Shown here piece by piece: positions 52,295 through 61,155 of a stretch of 64,000 bases of DNA. Where the stretch lies: NCBI GenBank assembly GCA_002748665.1, contig PDTB01000018.1, forward strand, positions 62,001-126,000. Direction: 5' to 3'. Position numbers and translations under genes: made by a program. Numbering within the stretch: position 1 is the stretch's first letter; each line of letters starts with the position of its first letter. The DNA is from Dethiosulfovibrio peptidovorans (GTDB lineage: Bacteria; Synergistota; Synergistia; Synergistales; Dethiosulfovibrionaceae). Below the pieces are notes generated by a model. That model had not been told where the DNA came from and did not search any database. It saw only the letters and a list, made by a program, of their open reading frames with translations.

Positions 52295-54079
52295 ATGAAT
52301 CGTTGGCGACTATCAAGTGTCAGTTTCTTTTTGATTCTTATATGGTCTGTTGCAGCAACAGCTTTTGAACCGATAGACATACCCAGGCTTGTTCAGGAAG
52401 CTCCCCCTTTGGGAACCTATGGAGAACCGCCTGCGGTGATCTGGCAGCGTCAGGAGTCCTACGGACTTCGTCCCGACGGGGCCATGGTGAAAGACAGTCT
52501 GTGGATCGTTCTCGTGACCGAGACCTTAAATCCAACCTGGCCTCAAAACCTGCTCCATGTCCCTCATCCTGGCTCCCTCAAGATCCTGGAGGCGGACCTG
52601 TACGACCCGGTTTCGGGAAAGAAACTTCGATCCCTGGAGGCCTCTATTAACGACGAAAAGGGCTACTCGACCTGTTCTATGACCTTGGGCGATGTCGACG
52701 AAGCGGTCTTGGTTCTCCGTTTTCGTCAGGTATATGATGGTCGGTTTTCCGTTGGGGGGATCGTCCATTTTGCCTCTGATCTTCCCATGTGGGAGGGCTC
52801 TGTCTCGGTCTCGGTTCCCTCCGGGACCCAGCTCAATGTCCAGAGTAACCGGCTCGACCCACCTAAATCCATAAACAAGGCTGGTATGACCATCCGCCGC
52901 TGGTCGATCTATAATCTCCCGGCGCGGGAGAGGCCGTCCTTGCTTCGCCGTGGTGATCCGTATCTGGCTTTTGGACTCAGGTCTGGGAAAGATTCGTTCC
53001 TGTACCTGCTTTCAGAGTTGAAATCCATGCTTGTGCCGTCCGTTCCGTCTCGGTTTAAGCCTCTCTTTGAGAAAGCAAACCGAGTCACTGCGGGTGTCGC
53101 TCTCATGCGAGCCATGGATGGTCAGGTTATTCCTGAGAGTCGGGGCTGTCTTCGGGAACCTATTCCAGAAGAAGGACCCTGGACCGAATGGGAACGACCG
53201 TTCCTTCTCCAATCATGGCTCAAAAAATTGGGGTGGAAAGCTCAGGTTTTTTGGACCACATTTCTCCCTCTGGCTCCTAACGTGCCAGTCTCCATCGAAT
53301 CCTTGCTCGTCCCTGTGCTTCGAGTGGCTCCTCCTGGATCAGATGGGTGGATGTATGTTCCCGGTCAGACAGTGGAGCCTGGAGAGTCCCCTCCGTCCCT
53401 GACAGGGAAAACTCTGTATGGAGTCTCCGCAGGGAACGAGCTTTTGACCTGCTCAGTTGAGCAGGGGAAAATGGCGGAGCACCGACTGACGTTGGACTGG
53501 GATCTGTCGTTAAACTTGAAGGGGGTTCTTGAGGGTATACTGCACCTGTGGGTCAGAAATGGATGGGTCCAGGTGATGCCTCTGTCGGAGGACATAACCT
53601 GGTCTGGGCTGGAGGCTCTACTTCCCAGCGTCTTAACGTGGCGGGCTGGGGATATGGATTTCTATCCCATGCACTATGGGTATCGAATCGATATTCCCGT
53701 CCGAAAGGCTACGGGAATTCCCGGTGGTCCTGGTATGTTGCTTCGCCTTCCCTGCTTGGTGCCTGGTGCTCTGGATGATTTAGGTCGGGAGAAGGACGGG
53801 GAGTTTCTGTTTCCTTTTGTGGTTGAGCAACAGTATCGTGTCGCTCTCCCGAAGGGTGTTGAGGTCCTCTCGCTTCCTCCGATGAATGATCACTCCGACG
53901 GACATTTGCGTTTCACCGAGGTCCTTCGATTCAGTAAAAAACAGAGAGCTCTTTTGGGAGAGGAAAAGGTCGTTTCAGGTACGATATGCTACGATCAAGT
54001 TACGCGCTCGGGGCTGGGCAAGCTCTTGGGCTCTTGGCTTCGGTGGCGGAGTCTTTCGATACCCTTATCCATTCGGTGA
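52295..54079 (+). CDS. Secreted DUF3857/transglutaminase-like protein, catalytic Cys lost
   Basis: A 594-residue exported protein: signal peptide 1-23 (FFLILIWSVAATAF). Residues about 45-195 resemble DUF3857 (WQRQESYGLRPDGAMVKD, then beta strands around VLVLRFRQVYDGRFSVGG). Residues about 255-370 follow a transglutaminase core, but where active enzymes have a Cys before the helix LLxxLLRxxG, this one has WERPFLLQSWLKKLGWKAQVFW, with no Cys. The last 200 residues are beta-rich. It is probably a non-enzymatic envelope protein. GGGGAGG precedes the ATG. Neighbours secA and argS give no functional hint. Domain calls are from pattern resemblance only. Confidence 0.8.
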   Translation: MNRWRLSSVSFFLILIWSVAATAFEPIDIPRLVQEAPPLGTYGEPPAVIWQRQESYGLRPDGAMVKDSLWIVLVTETLNPTWPQNLLHVPHPGSLKILEADLYDPVSGKKLRSLEASINDEKGYSTCSMTLGDVDEAVLVLRFRQVYDGRFSVGGIVHFASDLPMWEGSVSVSVPSGTQLNVQSNRLDPPKSINKAGMTIRRWSIYNLPARERPSLLRRGDPYLAFGLRSGKDSFLYLLSELKSMLVPSVPSRFKPLFEKANRVTAGVALMRAMDGQVIPESRGCLREPIPEEGPWTEWERPFLLQSWLKKLGWKAQVFWTTFLPLAPNVPVSIESLLVPVLRVAPPGSDGWMYVPGQTVEPGESPPSLTGKTLYGVSAGNELLTCSVEQGKMAEHRLTLDWDLSLNLKGVLEGILHLWVRNGWVQVMPLSEDITWSGLEALLPSVLTWRAGDMDFYPMHYGYRIDIPVRKATGIPGGPGMLLRLPCLVPGALDDLGREKDGEFLFPFVVEQQYRVALPKGVEVLSLPPMNDHSDGHLRFTEVLRFSKKQRALLGEEKVVSGTICYDQVTRSGLGKLLGSWLRWRSLSIPLSIR

Positions 54080-54132
54080 TTAAATAATGGCTGGATGGTG
54101 CTGTGCCAAATTAGAAAGGGAGTTTGATATCG

Positions 54133-55809
54133 ATGGCGGACGTATCGACTGTTTTGAAAGCAAAAATCCAGGATGTCCTGTTTTTTTTAGCCCGTGAGGG
54201 AAATGTAGAGACCGACGACCTGCCGAAGGTTCATCTGGAGCGCCCTAAACGCGATGGTCAGGGAGATTGGGCCACCAACGTGGCTATGCAGGCCTGCAAA
54301 TTTTTCGGAGAAAAACCCCGAACTCTGGCGGAACGTATGGCTGAGCGTCTCAAGGACGATAAGCTCCTGAGGGGCGTCGAAGTAGCCGGTCCCGGGTTTA
54401 TTAATTTTTTCCTTTCCGATGGCTGGATCGCTGACGTAATCTCCCAGGTTATGGAGAGTGGGGATGAGTACGGTCGGTGTAATCTGGGGCGAGGTCGCCG
54501 TGTGCAGGTGGAGTTTGTCAGCGCTAATCCCACAGGGCCGCTTCACGTGGGACACGGCAGAGGAGCTGCCGTGGGCGATATCGTGGGAAATATCCTTGCC
54601 TTTGCGGGTTGGTCTGTGAATAAGGAATACTACGTCAACGATGCCGGGCTTCAGATGGATAACCTGGGAGCCTCCACCCAGTCCCGATATTTTGAACTCC
54701 TCGGACAACCAGAGAGAGCACCCTTCCCCGAGGATGGGTATAAAGGTAACTATATTTACGACCTGGCCCGTCAGATCATAGACGCCGAGGGGGATCGCTT
54801 TTTGGCGGCGCCTCTGGAGGATAGTCTTGACTATTTTCGGAATTTCAGTGGGCAGGTCATTTTAGAGGAAATCCGGTCGGTCTTGCATCGTTTTGGTGTG
54901 ACCTTTGACCGATGGTTTTCTGAAAAGAGCCTCTACGAGGAGAATATGGTGGAGGAGGCTATGGAGGTCCTGAAAGATCGGGGGTTCTCCTACGAGGAGA
55001 ATGGAGCTGTCTGGTTCAGATCCACGAGTTTTGGTGACGACAAGGATCGAGTCCTCTTCCGCTCCAACGGTGTTCCCACCTATTTTGCTTCGGATGTGGC
55101 CTATCATAAAAACAAGTACGACAGAGGTTTCCATCGGGCCATCGATGTCTGGGGGGCGGACCACCATGGGTATGTGCCTCGGATGAGTGCGGCCATGCAA
55201 GCTCTGAATAAGACCGACGACGATGGGTTCTCCGTTGTCCTCATTCAGTTCGTGAATCTCCTTCGTGATGGGGAGCAGGTCTCCATGTCGACTCGGTCGG
55301 GGCAGTTCGTCACCTTATCCGACGTACTCGACGAAGTCGGTGTGGACGGCACCCGATTTTACTTCGTCATGCGTCGTGCCGACAGCCATCTTGATTTCGA
55401 TCTCGAGTTGGCAAAACGGGAATCGTCGGATAACCCGGTGTTTTACGTTCAATATGCTAACGCGCGCATTGCGAGCATCGCCAGAAACATGAAGGAACGT
55501 GGTATCTCCATGCCCTCCTTGAACGAATTGGATTCGGAGCATCTGAGCAGCGCAGAGGAGAAAAAACTCGTCACGCGCCTCTCTATATTCCCCGAGGAGG
55601 TGGAAAAAGCTGCCCAGGAGCTTGCGCCTCACCGAATTGTCTCCTATGTTCATGATCTGGCAGGAGATTTTCATTCCTTTTACAATGCTCATCGAGTTTT
55701 GGACGACGATCCTCGGCGGCCATCTCGAATTCTTTTGGTCCAAGCCACTCAATCGGTGCTGGCCAACGCTTTACGGATCCTGGGGATCTCGGCGCCGGAG
55801 AGGATGTAG
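54133..55809 (+). CDS. argS: Arginyl-tRNA synthetase
   Basis: Class I aminoacyl-tRNA synthetase, 558 residues. The N-terminal Add-1 domain (1-110) is followed by the HIGH equivalent PTGPLHVGHGRGAAVGD near 134, YYVNDAGLQMDNL, ADHHGYVPR, and the KMSKS equivalent VSMSTRSGQ. The C-terminal DALR anticodon-binding domain ends LRILGISAPERM. AAAGGGAG lies ten bases before ATG 54133; a TTG at 54124 is too close to it. The gene is followed three bases later by the DivIC-like gene. Confidence 0.96.
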   Translation: MADVSTVLKAKIQDVLFFLAREGNVETDDLPKVHLERPKRDGQGDWATNVAMQACKFFGEKPRTLAERMAERLKDDKLLRGVEVAGPGFINFFLSDGWIADVISQVMESGDEYGRCNLGRGRRVQVEFVSANPTGPLHVGHGRGAAVGDIVGNILAFAGWSVNKEYYVNDAGLQMDNLGASTQSRYFELLGQPERAPFPEDGYKGNYIYDLARQIIDAEGDRFLAAPLEDSLDYFRNFSGQVILEEIRSVLHRFGVTFDRWFSEKSLYEENMVEEAMEVLKDRGFSYEENGAVWFRSTSFGDDKDRVLFRSNGVPTYFASDVAYHKNKYDRGFHRAIDVWGADHHGYVPRMSAAMQALNKTDDDGFSVVLIQFVNLLRDGEQVSMSTRSGQFVTLSDVLDEVGVDGTRFYFVMRRADSHLDFDLELAKRESSDNPVFYVQYANARIASIARNMKERGISMPSLNELDSEHLSSAEEKKLVTRLSIFPEEVEKAAQELAPHRIVSYVHDLAGDFHSFYNAHRVLDDDPRRPSRILLVQATQSVLANALRILGISAPERM

Positions 55810-55812
55810 GTT

Positions 55813-56118
55813 GTGCCACGGCTCAGATGGGTCCTTTTCTGGGCCGTTACGGGGCTCATCCTGATGGTGATATCGACGGCCTTATTCCGGGAGCATCGTC
55901 GTGTGCGGTTCCTTGAGAAAAAACTTGCCGTTAAGGAAGCTGCTTTGGTGGCGTTGAGCATGGACTTGGGACGTTCACGAGAGCGATTGGATTTTTATCG
56001 AACGCCAGAGGGGAAGGCCCGACTAGCCAGGGAGCAGTTCAACCTCGTTTTTCCTGGAGAGAGGGTTTTCCGGGTGACTGTCGAGTCACCGGATACCTTG
56101 CCTGAAAAAGAACCATAG
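55813..56118 (+). CDS. DivIC/FtsB-like septum formation initiator protein
   Basis: A 101-residue bitopic membrane protein. Residues 7-24 form the single membrane segment, about 28-62 a coiled coil rich in Arg, Glu and Leu, and FYRTPEGKARLAREQFNLVFPGERVFRV matches the conserved C-terminal part of FtsB/DivIC proteins, which bridge FtsL and FtsQ at the divisome. GTG 55813 starts three bases after the argS stop, so it is probably coupled to it. FtsB, DivIC and FtsL are hard to tell apart by sequence. Confidence 0.85.
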   Translation: MPRLRWVLFWAVTGLILMVISTALFREHRRVRFLEKKLAVKEAALVALSMDLGRSRERLDFYRTPEGKARLAREQFNLVFPGERVFRVTVESPDTLPEKEP

Positions 56119-56126
56119 GGTATAAT
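56098..56126 (+). promoter_or_regulatory. Promoter of the rpsF-ssb-rpsR operon
   Basis: TTGCCT (56098-56103), 17-base spacer, TATAAT (56121-56126). The predicted start near 56133 gives a leader of about 57 bases before rpsF. It overlaps the end of the DivIC-like gene. Confidence 0.7.
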
Positions 56127-56143
56127 TCACGTTTGTAATCCCT

Positions 56144-56160
56144 GCCCCCCCTGGGGGGGC
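56144..56160 (+). promoter_or_regulatory. G/C hairpin in the rpsF leader
   Basis: Seven-base arm GCCCCCC (56144-56150) pairs with GGGGGGC (56154-56160), 3-base loop CTG. There is no T tract. Its place, between promoter and ribosome binding site of rpsF, is where the autoregulatory S6:S18 RNA element occurs in other bacteria; the match to that element is not proven. Confidence 0.45.
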
Positions 56161-56189
56161 CTCATGTCCAAAGGGAGGAGGTGACGCTC

Positions 56190-56474
56190 ATGCGTCCATA
56201 CGAGATGATGGTTCTCTTGGAACCCGATCTTGAGGACCATAGCGCTGAGCTCGACGGTATCAAGGAGGTTATCGCCAAGCTTGGCGGAACAGCGGGCAAG
56301 GTCGATGTCTGGGGAAAACGCCGTTTGGCCTATCCCATCGAGAAGCGAACTGAGGGCTACTATGCTCTGATCTCTTTCGACCTGGATCCCACGCAGCAAA
56401 AGGAGTTGGCTCGTCTGCTGGGGCTTCGGCCTGGAATGGTTCGGAACTTAGTAATTCGGCAGGATCAGGAGTGA
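56190..56474 (+). CDS. rpsF: 30S ribosomal protein S6
   Basis: S6, 94 residues, which binds 16S rRNA together with S18. RPYEMMVLLEPDLEDH at the start, VDVWGKRRLAYPIEKRTEGYYALISFDLDP in the middle and RLLGLRPGMVRNLVIR at the end are standard. GGAGGAGGTGA precedes ATG 56190; a GTG at 56181 lies in that site. First gene of rpsF-ssb-rpsR. Confidence 0.97.
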   Translation: MRPYEMMVLLEPDLEDHSAELDGIKEVIAKLGGTAGKVDVWGKRRLAYPIEKRTEGYYALISFDLDPTQQKELARLLGLRPGMVRNLVIRQDQE

Positions 56475-56493
56475 CGAAGAGGAGGAGATCGGC

Positions 56494-57009
56494 ATGGCTC
56501 GTGGATTTAACAAGGTCATCCTCATGGGAAATCTCGCACGTGATCCTCAGATTCGATATACTGCCAGCAAACAGGCAGTGGCGTCTCTTTCCGTCGCGGT
56601 GAACCGTTCCTGGAAAGGGAAAAACGGTGAGGTTCAGGATGCGGTGGATTTCATCCCCGTTGTAGTGTGGGGAGCCCAGGCGGAGAACTGTGAGAGGTAT
56701 CTATCCAAAGGGCGACCTGTCCTTGTTGAGGGACGGCTTCAGGTTCGAAGCTATGACGATAAGTCGGGGCAGCGGCGTTGGGTCACAGAAGTTGTGGCCA
56801 GCGATATCACTTTTCTACCGTCGGGAGGACGACGGGATGATGAAGGGGCCTCTCAAGGTGAATATGGTGATCCCCGTCATCAAGATGTTAGACGCCAATC
56901 TCAGAGCCAGGCCCGAAGTTTTCGGGACGATCTAGGCGGTGATGAGTTCCCCATGGATATATCGGAGATGGCTGGTGCTGACGAGGATGAGGCCGATATC
57001 CCCTTCTAG
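56494..57009 (+). CDS. ssb: Single-stranded DNA-binding protein
   Basis: SSB of 171 residues: OB fold in 1-110 (FNKVILMGNLARDPQIRYT, VVVWGAQAENCERYLSKGRPVLVEGRL), a Gln/Arg/Gly-rich disordered linker, and the acidic tip DEADIPF that recruits replication and repair partners. It lies between rpsF and rpsR, as in most bacteria. Confidence 0.97.
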   Translation: MARGFNKVILMGNLARDPQIRYTASKQAVASLSVAVNRSWKGKNGEVQDAVDFIPVVVWGAQAENCERYLSKGRPVLVEGRLQVRSYDDKSGQRRWVTEVVASDITFLPSGGRRDDEGASQGEYGDPRHQDVRRQSQSQARSFRDDLGGDEFPMDISEMAGADEDEADIPF

Positions 57010-57052
57010 AACTTCTGTTGTTCTTTGATGCCTCAATGAAAGGAGCTTGAAC

Positions 57053-57292
57053 ATGGCTTTCGGCGGAAACAAACGGCGGGGAAAACGTCGTCCTAAGGTC
57101 TGTTTTTACTGTGTTGACAAGATCGACTCGGTGGACTACAAGGACGTGGATCGCCTTCGGAAATACATCAGTGAGAGGGGTAAGATCGTCCCTCGTAGAG
57201 TGACGGGAAACTGCGCTCACCATCAGCGCCAGCTGACCGTTGCTCTGAAACGGGCTCGTTATATGGCTCTGTTGCCCTATAGCGCTGAGTAA
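57053..57292 (+). CDS. rpsR: 30S ribosomal protein S18, zinc-binding form
   Basis: S18, 79 residues. [18 protein letters not shown] and [12 protein letters not shown] show the cysteine-containing (C+) form, with a zinc site from CxxC and the later Cys/His. [21 protein letters not shown] is the conserved core. AAAGGAG lies 7 bases before ATG 57053. Last gene of the operon before the terminator. Confidence 0.97.
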   Translation: MAFGGNKRRGKRRPKVCFYCVDKIDSVDYKDVDRLRKYISERGKIVPRRVTGNCAHHQRQLTVALKRARYMALLPYSAE

Positions 57293-57325
57293 AAACTGCA
57301 CGTTGCAGGGAATGGGAGAAACCCA

Positions 57326-57360
57326 GAGGGGGAGAAGCGGCGCTTCTGCCCCTCCGTTTA
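57326..57360 (+). terminator. Terminator after rpsR
   Basis: A 13-bp stem with one G-G mismatch, 57326-57338 with 57342-57354, loop GGC, then GTTTAT. Separates ribosomal genes from the DUF2232 gene. Confidence 0.7.
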
Positions 57361-57454
57361 TCAACAAAAGGTGGCTAACAGCCTTTCGTTCGAATATGAT
57401 GATGTTGAATTTAGATTCTATTCTATCGAAGAGACAGCTGGAGCTGGTTCAACG

Positions 57455-58396
57455 ATGAACGGAACCAAAAGCCTCGTCGAGTCGTCCCTCCTGACTGGAT
57501 TAGCTGTGGTTCTGTTTTTGGCTGCTCGGTTCCTTCCGATGGTGGGTGTCGTCTTCTCTCTTCTGTGTCCTGCACCCTTGGTTATCTTGGGACTGAGGCA
57601 CAGTTCTCGCATGGCGTTTGTATCCTTGGCGGTCGCCACAGCGATGGTTGCCTTTCTGGCTGGCCCTCCATCAGCTATCTCCTTTGCCGTTGGTTTTGGT
57701 CTCTTGGGACTGGGTTTAGGCTTTTTGGCCTCGCGACTTGATAGAGGTGTGGATATCATGCTTTATGGGGTGGGGGTCTCCCTGCTCAGCAAGCTTTTTC
57801 TCATGGTGATTCTGACGCAACTCACCGGAGTTAACCCTTTCGACCCCGACATAGAAGAGATCCGTTCTGTGGTGGAGCGAATGAGTGAAATGCTGGGAAG
57901 GGCTGGCTCTGGAGGTGCTCGACAGCAGATAGAAACCATGCTTCGGGTTATCCCTCTTATGTTCCCGGCCATGCTTGTCGTGGCAAGTGCCATGGACTGT
58001 CTATTGACCTACGTGGTCTCCCGTCAGGTTCTTCAACGTATTGGTGCCGTGAGGCTCCCCTCCCTGCCTCCTTTTGAGGAGTGGCGCTTCCCCAAGAGTC
58101 TCTTTTGGGCCTTTGTCCTGTCGGTTATCATGCTCTTTTTCGAGAAGTCCACACAGCAGGCTTCTCTCTTCTCCCAGATAGGCTTGAATCTGAGGCTCAT
58201 CGCCAGCCTTCTCTTTATGATCCAAGGCTTGGCTGTCCTGTGGGCGTTTATGAGCAGCCGTGACATTGCTCAGGGGTGGCGGTTGGGAGCAGCCATTTTG
58301 GTGATTCTGGTTCCATTTTTGTCCCAGATCGCCGTCGTATTGGGAGTAGTAGATATTTGGATCGATTGTAGATCGAAGTTTCAAGGCCGGAGGTGA
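57455..58396 (+). CDS. DUF2232 (YybS-like) multipass membrane protein
   Basis: An integral membrane protein of 313 residues with about eight hydrophobic segments and a polar loop at about 125-160. In Bacillus, yybS lies next to gdpP-rplI-dnaC, and here the same gene set without gdpP (DUF2232-rplI-dnaB) is seen, which supports the family call. Function is unknown. ATG 57455 has only GGAG at 13 bases; an in-frame GTG at 57371 would add 28 polar residues not expected for the family. rplI follows seven bases after the stop. Confidence 0.85.
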   Translation: MNGTKSLVESSLLTGLAVVLFLAARFLPMVGVVFSLLCPAPLVILGLRHSSRMAFVSLAVATAMVAFLAGPPSAISFAVGFGLLGLGLGFLASRLDRGVDIMLYGVGVSLLSKLFLMVILTQLTGVNPFDPDIEEIRSVVERMSEMLGRAGSGGARQQIETMLRVIPLMFPAMLVVASAMDCLLTYVVSRQVLQRIGAVRLPSLPPFEEWRFPKSLFWAFVLSVIMLFFEKSTQQASLFSQIGLNLRLIASLLFMIQGLAVLWAFMSSRDIAQGWRLGAAILVILVPFLSQIAVVLGVVDIWIDCRSKFQGRR

Positions 58397-58403
58397 CCGA
58401 AGA

Positions 58404-58850
58404 ATGAAAGTTATCTTGATGGACGAGGTCAGAAAGCTGGGTAAGAAAAACGAGGTTCTGGAAGTCTCCGATGGATATGCCCGAAACTTTCTCTTTCCTC
58501 GAAAGTTGGCCATTGAGGCAACGAAAGGAAACTTAAATAAGCTTCAGGACCAAGAAAATTCCTCGAAAAAGAAGGATCAGCAAGCGAGAGCTCAGGCGGA
58601 GGAGGAGAGGAAGCACCTTCAGAATCGTCAGGTTACGGTCTCAATGAGCGCCGGAGAGGGGGGGCGTCTCTTTGGCAGCGTGACCACCGCTCAGATCGTT
58701 GAGGCGATCAGGGAGCAGTTCGACGTGAACGTGGACAAAAAAAACGTGAGAATTGCCGATGTGGTCAAGACTTTAGGGCATTATCCTTGTACGGTCAGAC
58801 TATACCAGGGGGTCGAGGCGTCTATGACCTTGAAGGTGGAGGATCGGTAG
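58404..58850 (+). CDS. rplI: 50S ribosomal protein L9
   Basis: L9, 148 residues: N-terminal 23S rRNA-binding domain (MKVILMDEVRKLGKKNEVLEVSDGYARNFLFPRKLA), long connecting helix (about 45-75) and C-terminal domain with GGRLFGSVTTAQI. GGAGGTGA precedes the ATG. dnaB follows four bases after its stop. Confidence 0.97.
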   Translation: MKVILMDEVRKLGKKNEVLEVSDGYARNFLFPRKLAIEATKGNLNKLQDQENSSKKKDQQARAQAEEERKHLQNRQVTVSMSAGEGGRLFGSVTTAQIVEAIREQFDVNVDKKNVRIADVVKTLGHYPCTVRLYQGVEASMTLKVEDR

Positions 58851-58854
58851 GGCA

Positions 58855-60210
58855 GTGAGTATCCCCGGCTACGACCGGATTCCGCCTCAGAACCTGGAGG
58901 CCGAACGGGCGGTCATGGGATCGTGTCTCATGGACAGGGAGGTCCTGATCCAGATCTCGGAGTTTCTCACTGCTGAAGACTTTAGAGACAGCAACTACCA
59001 GATCGCTTTTGAGGTCCTCTTGGATATGCTCCGAGAGGACCGTCCCGTGGATTCCCTGACTTTTCTGGAGGAGCTTTCACGGAGAGGGCTCTCCCAGCGC
59101 CTTGGAGGACAGGCATTCATCGTGGCGGTCATGGACAGTGTCCCCACGACTGCCAATGCCGAATATCATGCCAAGATCGTTCGGGATAAAGCGGTACTTC
59201 GGCGTCTCATCTCGGCTGGGACAGCCATTGCCAGGATGGGATATTCGGAGGACCGGGAACTGGATGAACTTTTGGAGGAAGCTGAACGGGCCATCTTCGA
59301 GGTTTCCCGTCAGAGGAACGAGGTGAACTTCAAGATGGTCGCCGATGTCCTTGGCCCGACCTTTCACCAAATAGAAGTTCAGTTTCATAATCCAGAGCAG
59401 ACGGTTACCGGTGTGATGAGTGGGTTCGACGATTTGGACCGCTTAAGTGGGGGGCTACAGGTCGGGAGCCTGAATATTCTGGCGGCCCGACCATCCATGG
59501 GGAAGACGGCGCTTGCCTTGAATATCGCTCGTAATGTCGCAGTTCGAGGTAAGCTTCCGGTACTTATATTTAGTCTTGAGATGGGCGCCGATCAGTTGGT
59601 CCAACGCCTTTTGGGGGCTGAGGCTCGAGTGAATCTCCAAGACCTTAGAACCGGGGCTTTTGCACGGGAGGATTGGGAAAAACTCACCTCTGCGGCAGGA
59701 GAGCTGACTAAGGCTCCTCTATACATCGATGACAGCTCCATGCTGACGACCACGGAGATGCGGGCCCGATGTCGCCGCTTCAAGGCGAAACACTCCTCTT
59801 TGGGGCTTATCGTGGTTGACTATCTCCAACTCATGAGCTTAGCTCGGCGGATAGAGAGCAAACAGCAGGAAGTGGCCGAGATCTCTAGGGGGCTCAAAGC
59901 CATCGCCAGAGAACTTGACGTTCCGGTGTTGGCTCTGTCTCAGCTGTCTCGGGCTGTGGAGAGCCGAACTGACAAGCGCCCTCAGCTCTCGGACCTTCGA
60001 GATAGTGGTGCTATCGAGCAGGATGCTGATCTGGTCGCTCTGCTGTACAGAGAAGCGTATTACGCGAAGGATGTTCCTCCAGATCAGCAAGATGACAGTG
60101 CGGTCCTGCACATCGCCAAGCATCGAAACGGGCCTACAGGAGAAGTGCACCTCATGTTCCTGAGGCAGCATACTCGTTTCGAGAGCAAAAGCTCAATGAC
60201 TTGTTTCTAG
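58855..60210 (+). CDS. dnaB: Replicative DNA helicase DnaB
   Basis: Hexameric fork helicase, 451 residues. The N-terminal DnaB collar starts PPQNLEAERAVMGSCLMD; the RecA-like motor has Walker A ARPSMGKTA near 212, FSLEMGADQLVQRLL, Walker B LIVVDYLQLM, LSQLSRAVESR and the final RNGPTGEVHLMF. GTG 58855 is the start. It is the housekeeping form (no intein). parB follows 12 bases after the stop. Confidence 0.97.
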   Translation: MSIPGYDRIPPQNLEAERAVMGSCLMDREVLIQISEFLTAEDFRDSNYQIAFEVLLDMLREDRPVDSLTFLEELSRRGLSQRLGGQAFIVAVMDSVPTTANAEYHAKIVRDKAVLRRLISAGTAIARMGYSEDRELDELLEEAERAIFEVSRQRNEVNFKMVADVLGPTFHQIEVQFHNPEQTVTGVMSGFDDLDRLSGGLQVGSLNILAARPSMGKTALALNIARNVAVRGKLPVLIFSLEMGADQLVQRLLGAEARVNLQDLRTGAFAREDWEKLTSAAGELTKAPLYIDDSSMLTTTEMRARCRRFKAKHSSLGLIVVDYLQLMSLARRIESKQQEVAEISRGLKAIARELDVPVLALSQLSRAVESRTDKRPQLSDLRDSGAIEQDADLVALLYREAYYAKDVPPDQQDDSAVLHIAKHRNGPTGEVHLMFLRQHTRFESKSSMTCF

Positions 60211-60222
60211 GAGGCGAAAAAC

Positions 60223-61155
60223 GTGAATGATCGACAACTGACTGAGATCGAACTTTCTCGGATCCGTACCAACCCTCATCAACCGAGGCGACACTTTGAT
60301 GAGGACGAGATACGAAGTTTGGCTGAATCGGTTCGAGAGGTTGGACTGATCCAGCCAGTTGTCGTTCGACCAAACGGGGATTTCTATGAGCTCATTGCCG
60401 GGGAACGTCGGCTCAGGGCATGTCATGTAGCTGGGTTCGATGCGATTCCAGCTGTGATCGTCGAGGTCCCTGATACAGATCAGCAGATTATGGCATTGGT
60501 TGAGAATATCCATCGAAAGGATCTGTCAGCGGTGGAGGAGGCTGCCAGCCTTAAGGAAATCCTGGATCGAACAGGCTGGGGGCAATCTGAGTTGGCGCGT
60601 CGGATTGGCCGATCTCAGGCATCGGTAGCAAACAAGTTGCGTCTCCTCAAACTTGAGGAGGCGGTTCAGGCCATGATTATCGAAGGGCATCTGGGAGAAC
60701 GTGCAGCCCGAGCATTGATTCGTCTCGCTCCTGCCCTTCAGATTGCTGCGGCAAAAAAGGCGGTGGAGCTGGATTACACGGCCAAGGAGGTGGAGCTTTT
60801 GGTGACCGACCTCTTGGCTGGGGGGGCTCTTGAACCCAATGGCACCGATACCTCGCGCCAGTTGGAAGGAATACTCATCCAGAAAGAGAAGACGCCGGAG
60901 CCTCTCCTTTCCCAGCCTATCGGCCCATCCCGCAACAATGCTCTGTCGTTCAGCGGTCCCGAGGGCCCTACGGGGGAGCTCCTACAGCAGCTGGCGAATC
61001 TGGTGGAGGTTCAGAGGAGGAAAGGTGTTCCCGTTGTCTGGAAGGTTCGGGAACTGGCCCAAAGTGAATTAATCGTGGAGATAGTGGTAGACCTGAAAAA
61101 ACAGCTTCTCATGGAGGAAGGGCGTGTCGAGGATGAGAACCATGAACAGTCGTAA
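60223..61155 (+). CDS. parB: Chromosome partitioning protein ParB
   Basis: CTP-dependent sliding clamp loaded at parS, 310 residues. IRTNPHQPRRHFDEDEI and GERRLRA (CTP-binding, near 66) are followed by ENIHRKDLSAVEEA, the helix-turn-helix GWGQSELARRIGRSQASVANKLRLL, and a C-terminal dimerisation region after a variable linker. GTG 60223 follows AGGAGG. No parA is adjacent, which is unusual; its partner must lie outside the window. Confidence 0.93.
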   Translation: MNDRQLTEIELSRIRTNPHQPRRHFDEDEIRSLAESVREVGLIQPVVVRPNGDFYELIAGERRLRACHVAGFDAIPAVIVEVPDTDQQIMALVENIHRKDLSAVEEAASLKEILDRTGWGQSELARRIGRSQASVANKLRLLKLEEAVQAMIIEGHLGERAARALIRLAPALQIAAAKKAVELDYTAKEVELLVTDLLAGGALEPNGTDTSRQLEGILIQKEKTPEPLLSQPIGPSRNNALSFSGPEGPTGELLQQLANLVEVQRRKGVPVVWKVRELAQSELIVEIVVDLKKQLLMEEGRVEDENHEQS

